DNA of 64,000 bases from Citrobacter amalonaticus Y19 (lineage in GTDB: Bacteria > Pseudomonadota > Gammaproteobacteria > Enterobacterales > Enterobacteriaceae): positions 62,001 through 126,000 of the forward strand of contig NZ_CP011133.1 of assembly GCF_000981805.1 (NCBI RefSeq), given 5' to 3'. Below, piece after piece: positions 16,044-24,614 of this stretch. Numbering within the stretch: position 1 is the first letter of the stretch; each line of letters begins with the position of its first letter. Below the pieces are notes generated by a model. That model was given only the letters and a program-made list of their open reading frames with translations, searched no databases and had not been told where the DNA came from. A program made the translations under genes and the position numbers.

Positions 16044-16862
16044 CTATTTCTGACCAGAGCCAGCGAGCTGAGCCATCATCTGCATAAGGCCAGCGCCATC
16101 AACTGCGCCCTGAACAATGGCCGACTTATCTCCATAAACAACAATGTTTGTAGGGGTCTTTTGAATACCAAGCTGACCGGCTTCATGAACGTCGTCGGCT
16201 ATCTTGCTCGACGGCCTGGCAGCATTGATACATTCAAGTAAGCGGTTTGCGTCTAAACCAGCTTCGCGGGCGATTTTGTCTAGGGGGGCGCTAAGACCGT
16301 GGCCGTCAGATTGGCTGTAGTGGAATAATGCTTTAGATAACTGGAAGAAAGATGGATTTCCTCCTTGCTCAACAGCGCACTCCGCAGCTAAAGCTTCAGT
16401 TCGTGAAGCCTGCCCGTGAACAGGAACATGTTTGAAGACCATCGCAATATTCCCTTGCGATGAATCCACGAGATCCATCACGATAGGGAAATGTTGTTTG
16501 CAGTAGGGACATTCAAAGTCGGAATACTCAATGATATAGAACTGAGCATCCGGGTTTCCGTAAATACGTTCATTGTCTGTCGAGGGGGCATAGGCGGTAT
16601 CGGGTTTATTGCCAGTCCGATAACCGACATTAGATTGCTTCTGGGATTCAGGCTTAAGACCTGCCGCATTCATGTATTTTGCAAATGCATCCAGTAGCTC
16701 ACTTTTGTTGTTGACTACGGGTTGGTGGGTCTCTGCAACAATCGCCAGGTCATTCAGGAGTTGAGACTGTTGGTTAATTTGGTAGGTAAAGTACGCCGCA
16801 GTGGTTGCCATAATAATGAGCGGAAGACCAAATATAAGAGAGTTAAAAATGTTCTTTTTCAT
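16044..16862 (-). CDS. DsbA/thioredoxin-like membrane-anchored oxidoreductase
   Basis: 272 aa. An N-terminal membrane anchor (LIFGLPLIIMATTAAYFTY) precedes a periplasmic thioredoxin fold of the DsbA/ScsC type with the CPYC active site in YSDFECPYCKQHFP and the cis-Pro region KTPTNIVVYGD. It is oriented with traL-traU and overlaps the preceding small gene by ATGA. It probably oxidises Cys-rich transfer proteins. A paralogue of the same architecture lies at 23675. Confidence 0.85.
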   Translation of the reverse strand: MKKNIFNSLIFGLPLIIMATTAAYFTYQINQQSQLLNDLAIVAETHQPVVNNKSELLDAFAKYMNAAGLKPESQKQSNVGYRTGNKPDTAYAPSTDNERIYGNPDAQFYIIEYSDFECPYCKQHFPIVMDLVDSSQGNIAMVFKHVPVHGQASRTEALAAECAVEQGGNPSFFQLSKALFHYSQSDGHGLSAPLDKIAREAGLDANRLLECINAARPSSKIADDVHEAGQLGIQKTPTNIVVYGDKSAIVQGAVDGAGLMQMMAQLAGSGQK

Positions 16863-17152
16863 TTGTAGCCTCTTGATTGCTGCAATTGTTCCGGCGTATA
16901 GATTTCGTTTGGCTTTTTGACTTCGGCTTGAGACGCCTCAGCTGCTTTCTGCTTTTTAAGATATGGCAGTATGATTTCAGCCATGTCTTTGTTCAGGACA
17001 TCCCGTGACTGGGGGTAAGTAGCAACCGTAATCTTCTGATTGAGGATGCGGATTTTTTCCGGGACATCAGAAATTAGTAAATAGCCAATCATCCCTACGG
17101 TAAACGTCAGGCAGATCAGGGCAGAAAGAATAAATGGTTTTGAATTAGTCAT
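16859..17152 (-). CDS. small single-pass membrane protein of the transfer operon
   Basis: 97 aa: an N-terminal membrane segment (FILSALICLTFTVGMIGYLLI) and a charged periplasmic or cytosolic tail (ILPYLKKQKAAEASQAEVKKPNEIY). It is the first gene after the terminator at 17201-17232 and overlaps the DsbA-like gene. No family recognised. Confidence 0.6.
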   Translation of the reverse strand: MTNSKPFILSALICLTFTVGMIGYLLISDVPEKIRILNQKITVATYPQSRDVLNKDMAEIILPYLKKQKAAEASQAEVKKPNEIYTPEQLQQSRGYK

Positions 17153-17200
17153 GCGTCACCTCGCACAGCTAATTTAACAAACAAGAAATATTGAGGATAA

Positions 17201-17232
17201 AGAAAAGCACCGCAAATTGAGGTGCTTTTCTG
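17201..17232. terminator. terminator dividing the traI-traD unit from the traL-traU unit
   Basis: Stem AAAAGCACC / GGTGCTTTT with a 9-base loop. It lies just after the stop of the DUF4400 gene, so the relaxase/coupling-protein transcript ends here and the assembly genes need a new promoter around 17153-17200. Confidence 0.8.
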
Positions 17233-17236
17233 AAAG

Positions 17237-17887
17237 TTAAATGCGTTTTGGCAGGTTCGAAATAAGTAGAGATGAACCTATAGGTATCATCACAATCATT
17301 ATGAGCGCCCCGATCATTGGAGGCACGGGTAACGGTATAAATAGTGATAGCAGAACGCTATAAACACCCCAGCCAATTAATACCATGCTACGTCGGTTAA
17401 GAAACGGGCTGGCATATCCAAAATTATATCTTTTTGCCATCCATCGCATTACGCCTGCGAACAGAGATGGCATGATGACTACGGTCATGTACGGTAACCA
17501 GTACATGTCCAGTGTCAAACGATACATAATCATGTAGAGCCAATAGTTAAGGTTTTCGGCAATGTTCTGGAATAGGCCAATAAAATACTTCAGCGGCCCG
17601 CCGTGGTTAGCCATGTCGCTTGGGGGAAGCTGGTAAAAATCCTTTAGAGCTTTATCAATCCCCGTATTTACAAATGTTTCCGTATAATTGTCACGCGCCT
17701 TTTGCAAAACCATAATGAAATCTTTATCACCGATCATCTTGTGGCCCCAGGCTATTTCCTTAAGTGCATTAGACTTGAAATATTCGACCGGGAAGAAGAC
17801 AGAAATAAAGAGCAGTATCGCCGAGCTCCAGATGATCAGCGTCTTTATGGTCTTAGGCCACTTCTCTTCATTCAGCTTATCAGACAT
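17237..17887 (-). CDS. DUF4400-type inner-membrane conjugation protein
   Basis: 216 aa with four membrane segments (TLIIWSSAILLFISVFFPVEYF; YWLPYMTVVIMPSLFAG; RRSMVLIGWGVYSVLLSLFIPLP; MIGALIMIVMIPIGSSLLI). Topology, length and position next to traD match the DUF4400 proteins found beside coupling-protein genes of SXT/IncC-like and ICE systems. The molecular role is unknown; it may be a coupling-complex partner in the membrane. The start overlaps the preceding gene. Confidence 0.7.
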   Translation of the reverse strand: MSDKLNEEKWPKTIKTLIIWSSAILLFISVFFPVEYFKSNALKEIAWGHKMIGDKDFIMVLQKARDNYTETFVNTGIDKALKDFYQLPPSDMANHGGPLKYFIGLFQNIAENLNYWLYMIMYRLTLDMYWLPYMTVVIMPSLFAGVMRWMAKRYNFGYASPFLNRRSMVLIGWGVYSVLLSLFIPLPVPPMIGALIMIVMIPIGSSLLISNLPKRI

Positions 17888-18258
17888 TCGACCTCCTCAA
17901 TTCTGGCCTTCCTCCCCGCCTGGATCATTAGTTCGTGAGTAAGCTTCCTCGGTAGGTTTATCCGTGAAGTGATTTCCTGCAAATTCAAAGCGAATTGAAG
18001 TTCGCGGCTGACGAATAAGCCGAGCTCAATGATATAGATAGCAAGACGTTCCCAGTCATTTAGCTCCTCATCGATGTCCTGATGATAAGCCTTGATGGCT
18101 GAGCTCACGGCTGCACCAACACGCTCTTCATGCGCAAGCGTTTTCAGCAGAGCTAGCATTCGCGCAGTGATGCCGTCAACACATGGCCAGATCATGGTTA
18201 ACCCGTCATATGAGGCGAGATCATCTTTACGCTTTAATAGAGTTTTTGTTTTAATCAT
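17872..18258 (-). CDS. hypothetical protein between traD and the DUF4400 gene
   Basis: 128 aa, mostly helical and soluble (MLALLKTLAHEERVGAAVSSAIKAYHQDI, WERLAIYIIELGLFVSRELQFALNL). A gene of this size at this position is common in SXT-like transfer operons, but I do not know its function. It starts within ten bases of the traD stop and overlaps the next gene. Confidence 0.6.
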   Translation of the reverse strand: MIKTKTLLKRKDDLASYDGLTMIWPCVDGITARMLALLKTLAHEERVGAAVSSAIKAYHQDIDEELNDWERLAIYIIELGLFVSRELQFALNLQEITSRINLPRKLTHELMIQAGRKARIEEVECLIS

Positions 18259-18266
18259 AAAGACCC

Positions 18267-20237
18267 CTATGCGCTAATACGTGATTTTTCACCACGAACT
18301 TTCTGTAATCGTTCGTAGGTAGAAAGGAACTTTTTAGCCAATTTTCTGATGCTGATTAGATCGGAATCATTCTTTGGCATTAAAATGATAGGTACTTTGC
18401 CTTTAACAATTTTGTTTGCTTGATTAATTGCCATAAATTCTAGGTTTGGTAACCAACCTAGCAATTGGGACTGGAATAGCTCGCCTTCTTCCTCCATCAA
18501 TCGTTCCCCGACACTACCAGTAATCTGCTCAGGATCAGCGCCCGCGCTAGAACCATGACCACGCATAATGTATTTAAATTTTGTTGGGGGGACGCGCTTC
18601 ATAATTGCTTCCTGGGCTTCAGGGTCTGGTGTACGCAGCGCCGTAAAGTGGTTGGTATTGGTAACAACCTGCTTCATTTTGGCTTCTGACCCGAGGCGGG
18701 CTTCGAAGTCAGATGTTGATTGCGATGAAATAAATAACCGGAAACCAGCACCACGGGTTTTATTCAACATTTTAATGACCTGGTCGTTGATTACCTCTGC
18801 TGCTTCATCTATCAGTACCATTACTGAAGCCAAGTCCTGGCCACCAGGTTTCAAAAAGTTGTATACCGTAGAACTGACCGATGTGATATCGGAAAGGAAA
18901 ATCGAACCCACAGCTGAACCCGTTTCTGCATCTGCAAGTGAATTCAACCCTAAATACAACATACCCCCGGTAGTGATGATATCCTGAATGTTAGAAATTG
19001 GGCGCATGTCATTCAGTTCGTCCTCATCATTACTGTCAGGGGATAATAGTTCTGACATAAAGCCCTGGGTTAACTGGCTGAGAATAGGCATTACGTTCAG
19101 AATCATTTTCTGGAAGTGTTCGCGCTGATGGCCGAACATATCAATTCCCGCCTCAATAGAGGTATCACCTTTCCCTTTATTACCCTTAATATCATTACGA
19201 TAAATATCAGCACAAATCTCAGCAATTTCTTTTGGCCCTTTAATTTTAGATGAGTATCGATCAATCTTCGCCTGCAAGATGATGTCAAAATCCGATTCAC
19301 CTAATGTCTTATGCCCGAACTTAGTGATTGCCAAAATCAATAGCGATGCTAATGAAGAGATATCAGCGCTTAGTTGTGATTTGATATTACGGAGTGTTGG
19401 TTTGATTTCACAAATCTTCATCAACTCAACAACAGTAGTCAATGACATAATACCAAACGATACAAACGGGTCACTCGTACTGTCTGCTCGTTGAATAACC
19501 GATGTGATCCTGTTGGCAACTTCACCGGCCTGCGTGTAGTTAGTAATAGGAGAAATTCGAGCTGACTTCTCTGGATGAGCTAAAGAAACATAATTATATT
19601 TTGACGACCGATCTACCAATTCGAGACAAAACTTCATCCATTCTGCGAGCTCTTCGTCATTTTTTGGATCTATGAGAATAAGCGGTTGTTTTTTTAGTGC
19701 AGCTTGAAGAATAAGCAGTTTGAAATATGTTGTTTTACCTGAACCGGTTGTACCAGTTACCAGAGTATGCAATGTTAAAAGCTCTTCCGAAATACCGACC
19801 CATTCGGTTTTCTTACCAAGCGCATGTATCCAACCGAGACCCATGAAATTTTTTGGCGGCTTAGCTATAAATTTCTTGATATCACGTTTTATCAGCTCTG
19901 AAGCCAGTTGCCCTTCATTTTGCCCCCACTCAAAGCCCTTGCCGATAAGATAACTTTCAGGCTCACGAATCATCTGTTTTATAAATGATTTCATGTCCAT
20001 GACGAGCGGTTTAGGTTTGCGTTTGAGTCGACGCTTATGAGTGTATATATCCCATGCCGCAGGGAGACTACGTATGCCATACGCGGCTTGTACGGCAACA
20101 GAAAGATAGCAGGGCAGTGATGGCATATTAAAAAGTGTATTAACCCCGATAGTGGCGGCTATGCCAGCTGTCCAGCCAAGAAGCTCAAGACCTTCAAAAT
20201 TGGTGCGCCAACGTAAGTTATATTTCCACTCACTCAT
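18267..20237 (-). CDS. traD: TraD, conjugative coupling protein ATPase
   Basis: 656 aa from the ATG at 20237; the longer frame to 20372 lies inside traI and has no ribosome site. Two membrane segments near residues 15-70 precede the motor domain: Walker A TGTTGSGKTTYF near 165, Walker B VMVLIDEAAEVI near 475 and FISSQSTSDFEARLG after it. It brings the relaxase-bound strand to the secretion channel. The N-terminus overlaps the traI stop by 8 bases, so they are coupled. Confidence 0.93.
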   Translation of the reverse strand: MSEWKYNLRWRTNFEGLELLGWTAGIAATIGVNTLFNMPSLPCYLSVAVQAAYGIRSLPAAWDIYTHKRRLKRKPKPLVMDMKSFIKQMIREPESYLIGKGFEWGQNEGQLASELIKRDIKKFIAKPPKNFMGLGWIHALGKKTEWVGISEELLTLHTLVTGTTGSGKTTYFKLLILQAALKKQPLILIDPKNDEELAEWMKFCLELVDRSSKYNYVSLAHPEKSARISPITNYTQAGEVANRITSVIQRADSTSDPFVSFGIMSLTTVVELMKICEIKPTLRNIKSQLSADISSLASLLILAITKFGHKTLGESDFDIILQAKIDRYSSKIKGPKEIAEICADIYRNDIKGNKGKGDTSIEAGIDMFGHQREHFQKMILNVMPILSQLTQGFMSELLSPDSNDEDELNDMRPISNIQDIITTGGMLYLGLNSLADAETGSAVGSIFLSDITSVSSTVYNFLKPGGQDLASVMVLIDEAAEVINDQVIKMLNKTRGAGFRLFISSQSTSDFEARLGSEAKMKQVVTNTNHFTALRTPDPEAQEAIMKRVPPTKFKYIMRGHGSSAGADPEQITGSVGERLMEEEGELFQSQLLGWLPNLEFMAINQANKIVKGKVPIILMPKNDSDLISIRKLAKKFLSTYERLQKVRGEKSRISA

Positions 20238-22932
20238 CTTTATCCACCATTTGATTATGCATTCTTTCACTATTAGGAAGAATGTAGTCAACACCGGTCT
20301 TTGAATAGAAATCAAAGTGCATAAGCATAATTTTTTGCAATTGAGTAATATCAATGCCGAGTTCATCTGCAATACGTCGCTTTAAGGCAACGCTTATGGC
20401 AATAACAGGCTCTCCAGAATAGGTTCGCTTCAACATACCTTTTGAAATCATCTCATTACATAAATCTGTAATGTCGTAATCTTTATCTGAAACATCAGTT
20501 AAAGCAGAGTAAAGCAGATGGTTAAACTTCCCGTCCATCAGCAAGTCGATATCATTATTAAGTTCTTTTCTGAGATAAAAGCACTTCTGAGTACGGTGAA
20601 AATAATACTGGGCTGGAGCTTCCATAAACCTTTGCCATAACCAGTTCGAGTCCTGAAGTAGCGCAAAATTACGTTCGTCAAAATCTTTATCAACAGTAAT
20701 GATTAAGTGGCCTGATTCAATAAATAGGTCGTTTGCGTGGTCGGCAACATATTTAACGAGAAATTCTTTTGCAGCTTCAAGACCAGATATGTATAGCTGG
20801 CTGAATTTATCGTAAAATTTAACATTAGCCGGTACGTTGTCTGATGTATCCGCATGAGCCGAGTAACCATAATCGTTATCAGCTTTCACGTCATCCTGCC
20901 ACATGGAATCATAATCTTGGTATATTGAATAATCATCTATTACCTCACCAGACTGTATGCCGGTGTCGACAGCATCCTGGTGCAGCTGAATTTCCTTTAT
21001 TGCCTGCCGGGTAGGTGAGCGCGTGGGCTGATCGATTTCATCGCCTGAAGTTGGTTCGTTGCTATTATACGCGTTGATCATTGAATGAAACTCAAGAGTT
21101 TCGTTCAGAGTTTTATGGTTTGGTTCTTTTGTAAATGAACCGGGTGCAGAGAACTCAATCTCTGTTTGTGCTGATGCCAGGGTTTCTTTGAGCGAAAGAC
21201 GGCGTTTGGGTTCATTACTCTCCGGTACTGGCTTTGGTTCATTAGCTTTGAGCTCATTTGGCTCACCGCTGACCACCGGCTCAGTTGTTGGTGAATTAGC
21301 GCCATCCTGACAGTCATTTGGATATTTGGGACTGGTATGTCTTTCCTTAACACGATTGTAGTCTTCATCAGAAAGCAAATTGAGCTTATGCAACAGTTCG
21401 TGGGCGTTTTCCGGCGTAACCTGTCGGTTTCCAAAAATACTCGTCAGTGGCGATTCCTGTTCTTCATCAATGATTGTCCCACCCTGTAAAACTGAGGGAT
21501 CGACTTCCTTCGGTATCCCGGCTGACGGAACAGGTTTCTGTCCAATGTAGGGTTCGCTTTCGACAAGTTTCGGCTGGTTTGGCCTCCCGGTCAGGTATTC
21601 CACCCATTTCCCTTCGATACGGATGCGGCTGCTGCATGGTAGAGGGTCAACAGTATCGACAAATAGTACTTCTGGAGATATCAGAAGGATGCAGCTCAGC
21701 GCCACTTTAGGGTCTTTGCTTTCTCTTGAGCTTTTATCATTCAAAATATGAGGGGCAATACGCCAGTATGCCGTGTCATCGTCCTGGTGAACGTTTGGTC
21801 GACAGAGATGATAACTCAGCATCAGGTCAGCCAGACTGTTCTGGGTTTGTGGAATAACAGAGCCGGAGTTCCTGACAGTCTCAATAATATCCTTGACCGC
21901 AACACCCCAGACGATGAATACGCCATAGGTAGTCACCCATACAGGGCTTCCTGGCTTGTTCGGGATCCAATCACCTTTTTTCAATCTATGGCGCATGGCA
22001 TCAACAACCCGCTGAACCGCAGGTACGCCTGACTGGCTTGCACGAATCGCATCACCGGCGTATTGCCGCATATCATAGTTAACGGATGCTGAATCTGCGG
22101 CCTTAATGGTAGTGAGAATTTTGTTTTTGACGTCCTGACCACTAAGCTTTTCTGCATTGAGCTGCGCACTGGCATTCAGTGCCCGGGTCAGTTCATTGAA
22201 AATATCATTCCCGCCGTTGAGCAGGTAAACATGCATTTCTTTTGGCATGATCATCAACAGCATATTGCTCGTGCTGGAGGTGTGCTGACGGTGACGGCCT
22301 GGTTTCCATACAAGATAGTATCTTTTTACGTTGTTCTCTTTTGCCCAGATATGGATTGGTTCATGGCCTGGTGGCCAGTGAATTTTCCCGTCTTCGTTCC
22401 ATACTTCAAAATCGGTAAATGGTTTCCCGAGGTCATGAAGTAGCCCACCAGCTGCAACTGCAAGTCGCCATGCTAATGCCCGATTTGATTTATGTACGGG
22501 AACCGCCATTGAATCGAACTCAATGTTTTTAGAACGCCGGATACACTGGAAACACACTTCTAATGAATGACGTAACAAACCGGTTGCAGCACGGTGGTGA
22601 TGGTTTTCAGATGCAGGGAAGAGATGAACAAAGTTAGCGAAATTTACCAGCATTGGAAGAATAAGCTGATTGAACTCAGAGTCCCTTATATCCAGCTCTC
22701 GTTTAATCGCCATCACAAGCGGTTTCTGGTAATGACGTAATACGTACTCACCCGGTACTTGAGCCGGGAATCCGATTTCGCTTGCCGGATAGCGCATATT
22801 ATCTCGTGAAGAAATGAGTTTTCCGATTTCTTCATCTACTGACGTATCGATTTCGTCACCGAATAGATCAGTGGTAGCCTTTTTGTTATCAGGCGAAAAG
22901 ATATTCAGAACATTTTTAATGAGTCTCAGCAT
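20230..22932 (-). CDS. traI: TraI, MOB_H relaxase
   Basis: 900 aa. Residues about 45-360 form a TraI_2 domain with an HD-hydrolase-like metal site: HHHR at 111-114, LLRHSLE at 119-125 and LLHDLGK at 164-170. This is the MOB_H hallmark, distinct from the two-histidine MOB_F/MOB_P relaxases. A polar, Pro/Glu-rich linker (about 480-680) leads to a C-terminal TraI_2_C domain (DDYDSM... and DFDERNFALLQDSNWLWQRFMEAPAQYYFHR, IAISVALKRRIADELGID). It nicks oriT and pilots the strand. The divergent gap upstream may hold oriT. Confidence 0.92.
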   Translation of the reverse strand: MLRLIKNVLNIFSPDNKKATTDLFGDEIDTSVDEEIGKLISSRDNMRYPASEIGFPAQVPGEYVLRHYQKPLVMAIKRELDIRDSEFNQLILPMLVNFANFVHLFPASENHHHRAATGLLRHSLEVCFQCIRRSKNIEFDSMAVPVHKSNRALAWRLAVAAGGLLHDLGKPFTDFEVWNEDGKIHWPPGHEPIHIWAKENNVKRYYLVWKPGRHRQHTSSTSNMLLMIMPKEMHVYLLNGGNDIFNELTRALNASAQLNAEKLSGQDVKNKILTTIKAADSASVNYDMRQYAGDAIRASQSGVPAVQRVVDAMRHRLKKGDWIPNKPGSPVWVTTYGVFIVWGVAVKDIIETVRNSGSVIPQTQNSLADLMLSYHLCRPNVHQDDDTAYWRIAPHILNDKSSRESKDPKVALSCILLISPEVLFVDTVDPLPCSSRIRIEGKWVEYLTGRPNQPKLVESEPYIGQKPVPSAGIPKEVDPSVLQGGTIIDEEQESPLTSIFGNRQVTPENAHELLHKLNLLSDEDYNRVKERHTSPKYPNDCQDGANSPTTEPVVSGEPNELKANEPKPVPESNEPKRRLSLKETLASAQTEIEFSAPGSFTKEPNHKTLNETLEFHSMINAYNSNEPTSGDEIDQPTRSPTRQAIKEIQLHQDAVDTGIQSGEVIDDYSIYQDYDSMWQDDVKADNDYGYSAHADTSDNVPANVKFYDKFSQLYISGLEAAKEFLVKYVADHANDLFIESGHLIITVDKDFDERNFALLQDSNWLWQRFMEAPAQYYFHRTQKCFYLRKELNNDIDLLMDGKFNHLLYSALTDVSDKDYDITDLCNEMISKGMLKRTYSGEPVIAISVALKRRIADELGIDITQLQKIMLMHFDFYSKTGVDYILPNSERMHNQMVDKDE

Positions 22933-23081
22933 TAAAATATTTCTCCGGTTAAGTACCTTGTAAGTTAACTGATTGAGAGAAAATTCGTGCTGAAAAATGA
23001 CGACGTTTTGTCTTCATAAAACATAACGTCAAGGGCAGGAAATTAAGATAATGACGTTGCTATCCAATTGGAGACTAAGCG
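22933..23081. promoter_or_regulatory. divergent promoter region and oriT candidate
   Basis: 149 AT-rich bases between divergent traI and the lipoprotein gene. An imperfect inverted repeat spans 22998-23031 (TGACG..GTTTT ... AAAAC..ACGTCA), and a further TGACGTT lies near 23052. Inverted repeats next to a relaxase gene are typical of origins of transfer, but this is a positional inference. Confidence 0.35.
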
Positions 23082-23651
23082 ATGAAATTGGCTAATAAAA
23101 TTGTTTATCCCCTGCTGGTGGTTATTACCGGCGTAATCACCAGCGGTTGCAGTGGGTCAGGTAAACCTCAACGTACTTACCTCGACGAAACGCGCAATCT
23201 TCCGGCCAGGGCCGAGTACCCTTACCAGTATCAGTACTCAGAATCCTGGCGTAGTACTGAACGCGGTGGCGCGGCGATACGTTACCCAGGGTATGAGCAC
23301 ACGCTCGTGAGTCCGTATGCAATCAATGACCCATCAGGGAAGCGATATGTGGCTCATGACAATTACACCCAGGTCTTGCTCACTTCAGTGGCTAATACAA
23401 AGTATGCCAATGGGCCGCGTGGCACGTTCACCCAGACCCCAGCATTTTGCGGGGAAAATACCTTTCTCCTTCCTAATAACACACAGAACGCCGGCAGGGC
23501 CGAATACCTCCGCATCAAAGATAAATACTGCTCAACACCTGGTTATCGGTTAAGTGCCCACGAATTAAGTGTGCTTTCCAGTGGAGAACCGGAAGAGCTG
23601 CGGAAATATCGAATTCAGATGCAGATCGATAACCAACAACCTAAGTCCTAA
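23082..23651 (+). CDS. transfer-region lipoprotein
   Basis: 189 aa. Lipoprotein signal with lipobox ITSGC (Cys at about 23), then a Tyr-rich, mostly beta or disordered mature part (EYPYQYQYSESWRS, GYEHTLVSPYAINDPSGKRYVAHDNYTQVLL) with two further cysteines. It is the first gene of a plus-strand pair with a DsbA-like gene and diverges from traI. Surface exclusion or core-complex support are possible jobs for such a lipoprotein; nothing in the sequence decides. Confidence 0.7.
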   Translation: MKLANKIVYPLLVVITGVITSGCSGSGKPQRTYLDETRNLPARAEYPYQYQYSESWRSTERGGAAIRYPGYEHTLVSPYAINDPSGKRYVAHDNYTQVLLTSVANTKYANGPRGTFTQTPAFCGENTFLLPNNTQNAGRAEYLRIKDKYCSTPGYRLSAHELSVLSSGEPEELRKYRIQMQIDNQQPKS

Positions 23652-23674
23652 TCCATCTAAAACGCGAGGGTACA

Positions 23675-24574
23675 ATGGATAAGCAGAGAAACGAAAAGTG
23701 CAGTTCTGGAAATAAATCGGTTTTTGCCTGGGCCGGGGGAATCGTTGTTGTAATCGGAATGATCTGGTTGATGGTAATTAGTTTTATCACGTACAAGACC
23801 CAGGTGATGACCAATCAACTGCTGGATAAAATGAGCACATCGCTGGCCACGAATCCCGTGGCTCAATCGGGAGCAAAGGGAAATCTTCAGGATGAAGTAA
23901 AAGATGCTCTCAAGTCTATCGCCGACCAAAAGCTCGCTGAAGAACGAAAGGCACTCTATAAAGGCTGGGACAAAGCAAATAAAAATACTGATGGCCGTTA
24001 TATCTATGGCGAGCCGGGCGCTCGGTTTTCGCTGATCAACTATGAAGATCTGGAGTGTCCATTCTGTAAGCGCTTCAAAGAAACACCGAAGTATATCGTT
24101 GATACCGCGACAGCCGGGGCCGTAAACTGGGAGTGGCGTCACTACCCAATGTCATTCCATGAGCCGGTTGCATCGAAGGCCGCAGCTGTTGCTGAGTGTA
24201 TTGCGGAGCAGAAAGGGCCGAGTGCTTTCTGGGCCGTTACTGATTACTGGTTTAACCATACTGAAACGAACGGTAAAGGTTTTAAGGATGCGGACAGTAT
24301 CCCAGCACTGTTTGAGGTAGACCAGGCGAAGTATGATACCTGTATGGGCAGTACTGAAGTGATTAAGCGCATTAAGCAGGATATGGAGGCCGGTTCAGTT
24401 GCCGGTGTTGATGGTACACCAACAACGATTGTGCGTGATAATGTCACCGGTAAAGAAGTGTCTGTTGTAGGCGCACAACCCTTCTCAAAATTCGTTGAAG
24501 TGATCCAGGCTATGGTTACCGATTCTCAGAAAGACACATCGGGCGAAACCTCACCGTCCCAACCAGAAAAATAG
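23675..24574 (+). CDS. DsbA/thioredoxin-like membrane-anchored oxidoreductase, second copy
   Basis: 299 aa with an N-terminal membrane anchor (SVFAWAGGIVVVIGMIWLMVISFI), a helical linker and a DsbA-type domain with active site CPFC (YEDLECPFCKRFKET) and cis-Pro region GTPTTIVRDNVTGKE. It has the same architecture as the gene at 16044. It follows the lipoprotein by 23 bases, and a shared terminator lies at its end. The position next to traI suggests it matures transfer proteins in the periplasm. Confidence 0.85.
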   Translation: MDKQRNEKCSSGNKSVFAWAGGIVVVIGMIWLMVISFITYKTQVMTNQLLDKMSTSLATNPVAQSGAKGNLQDEVKDALKSIADQKLAEERKALYKGWDKANKNTDGRYIYGEPGARFSLINYEDLECPFCKRFKETPKYIVDTATAGAVNWEWRHYPMSFHEPVASKAAAVAECIAEQKGPSAFWAVTDYWFNHTETNGKGFKDADSIPALFEVDQAKYDTCMGSTEVIKRIKQDMEAGSVAGVDGTPTTIVRDNVTGKEVSVVGAQPFSKFVEVIQAMVTDSQKDTSGETSPSQPEK

Positions 24575-24578
24575 AAAT

Positions 24579-24614
24579 AAAAAAGAGCCCTGAATTAAAC
24601 CAGGGCTCTTTTTC
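24579..24614. terminator. bidirectional terminator between converging genes
   Basis: AAAAGAGCCCTG / CAGGGCTCTTTTT stem. It ends both the plus-strand DsbA-like gene and the minus-strand helicase gene; the helicase stop overlaps its right edge. Confidence 0.9.
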
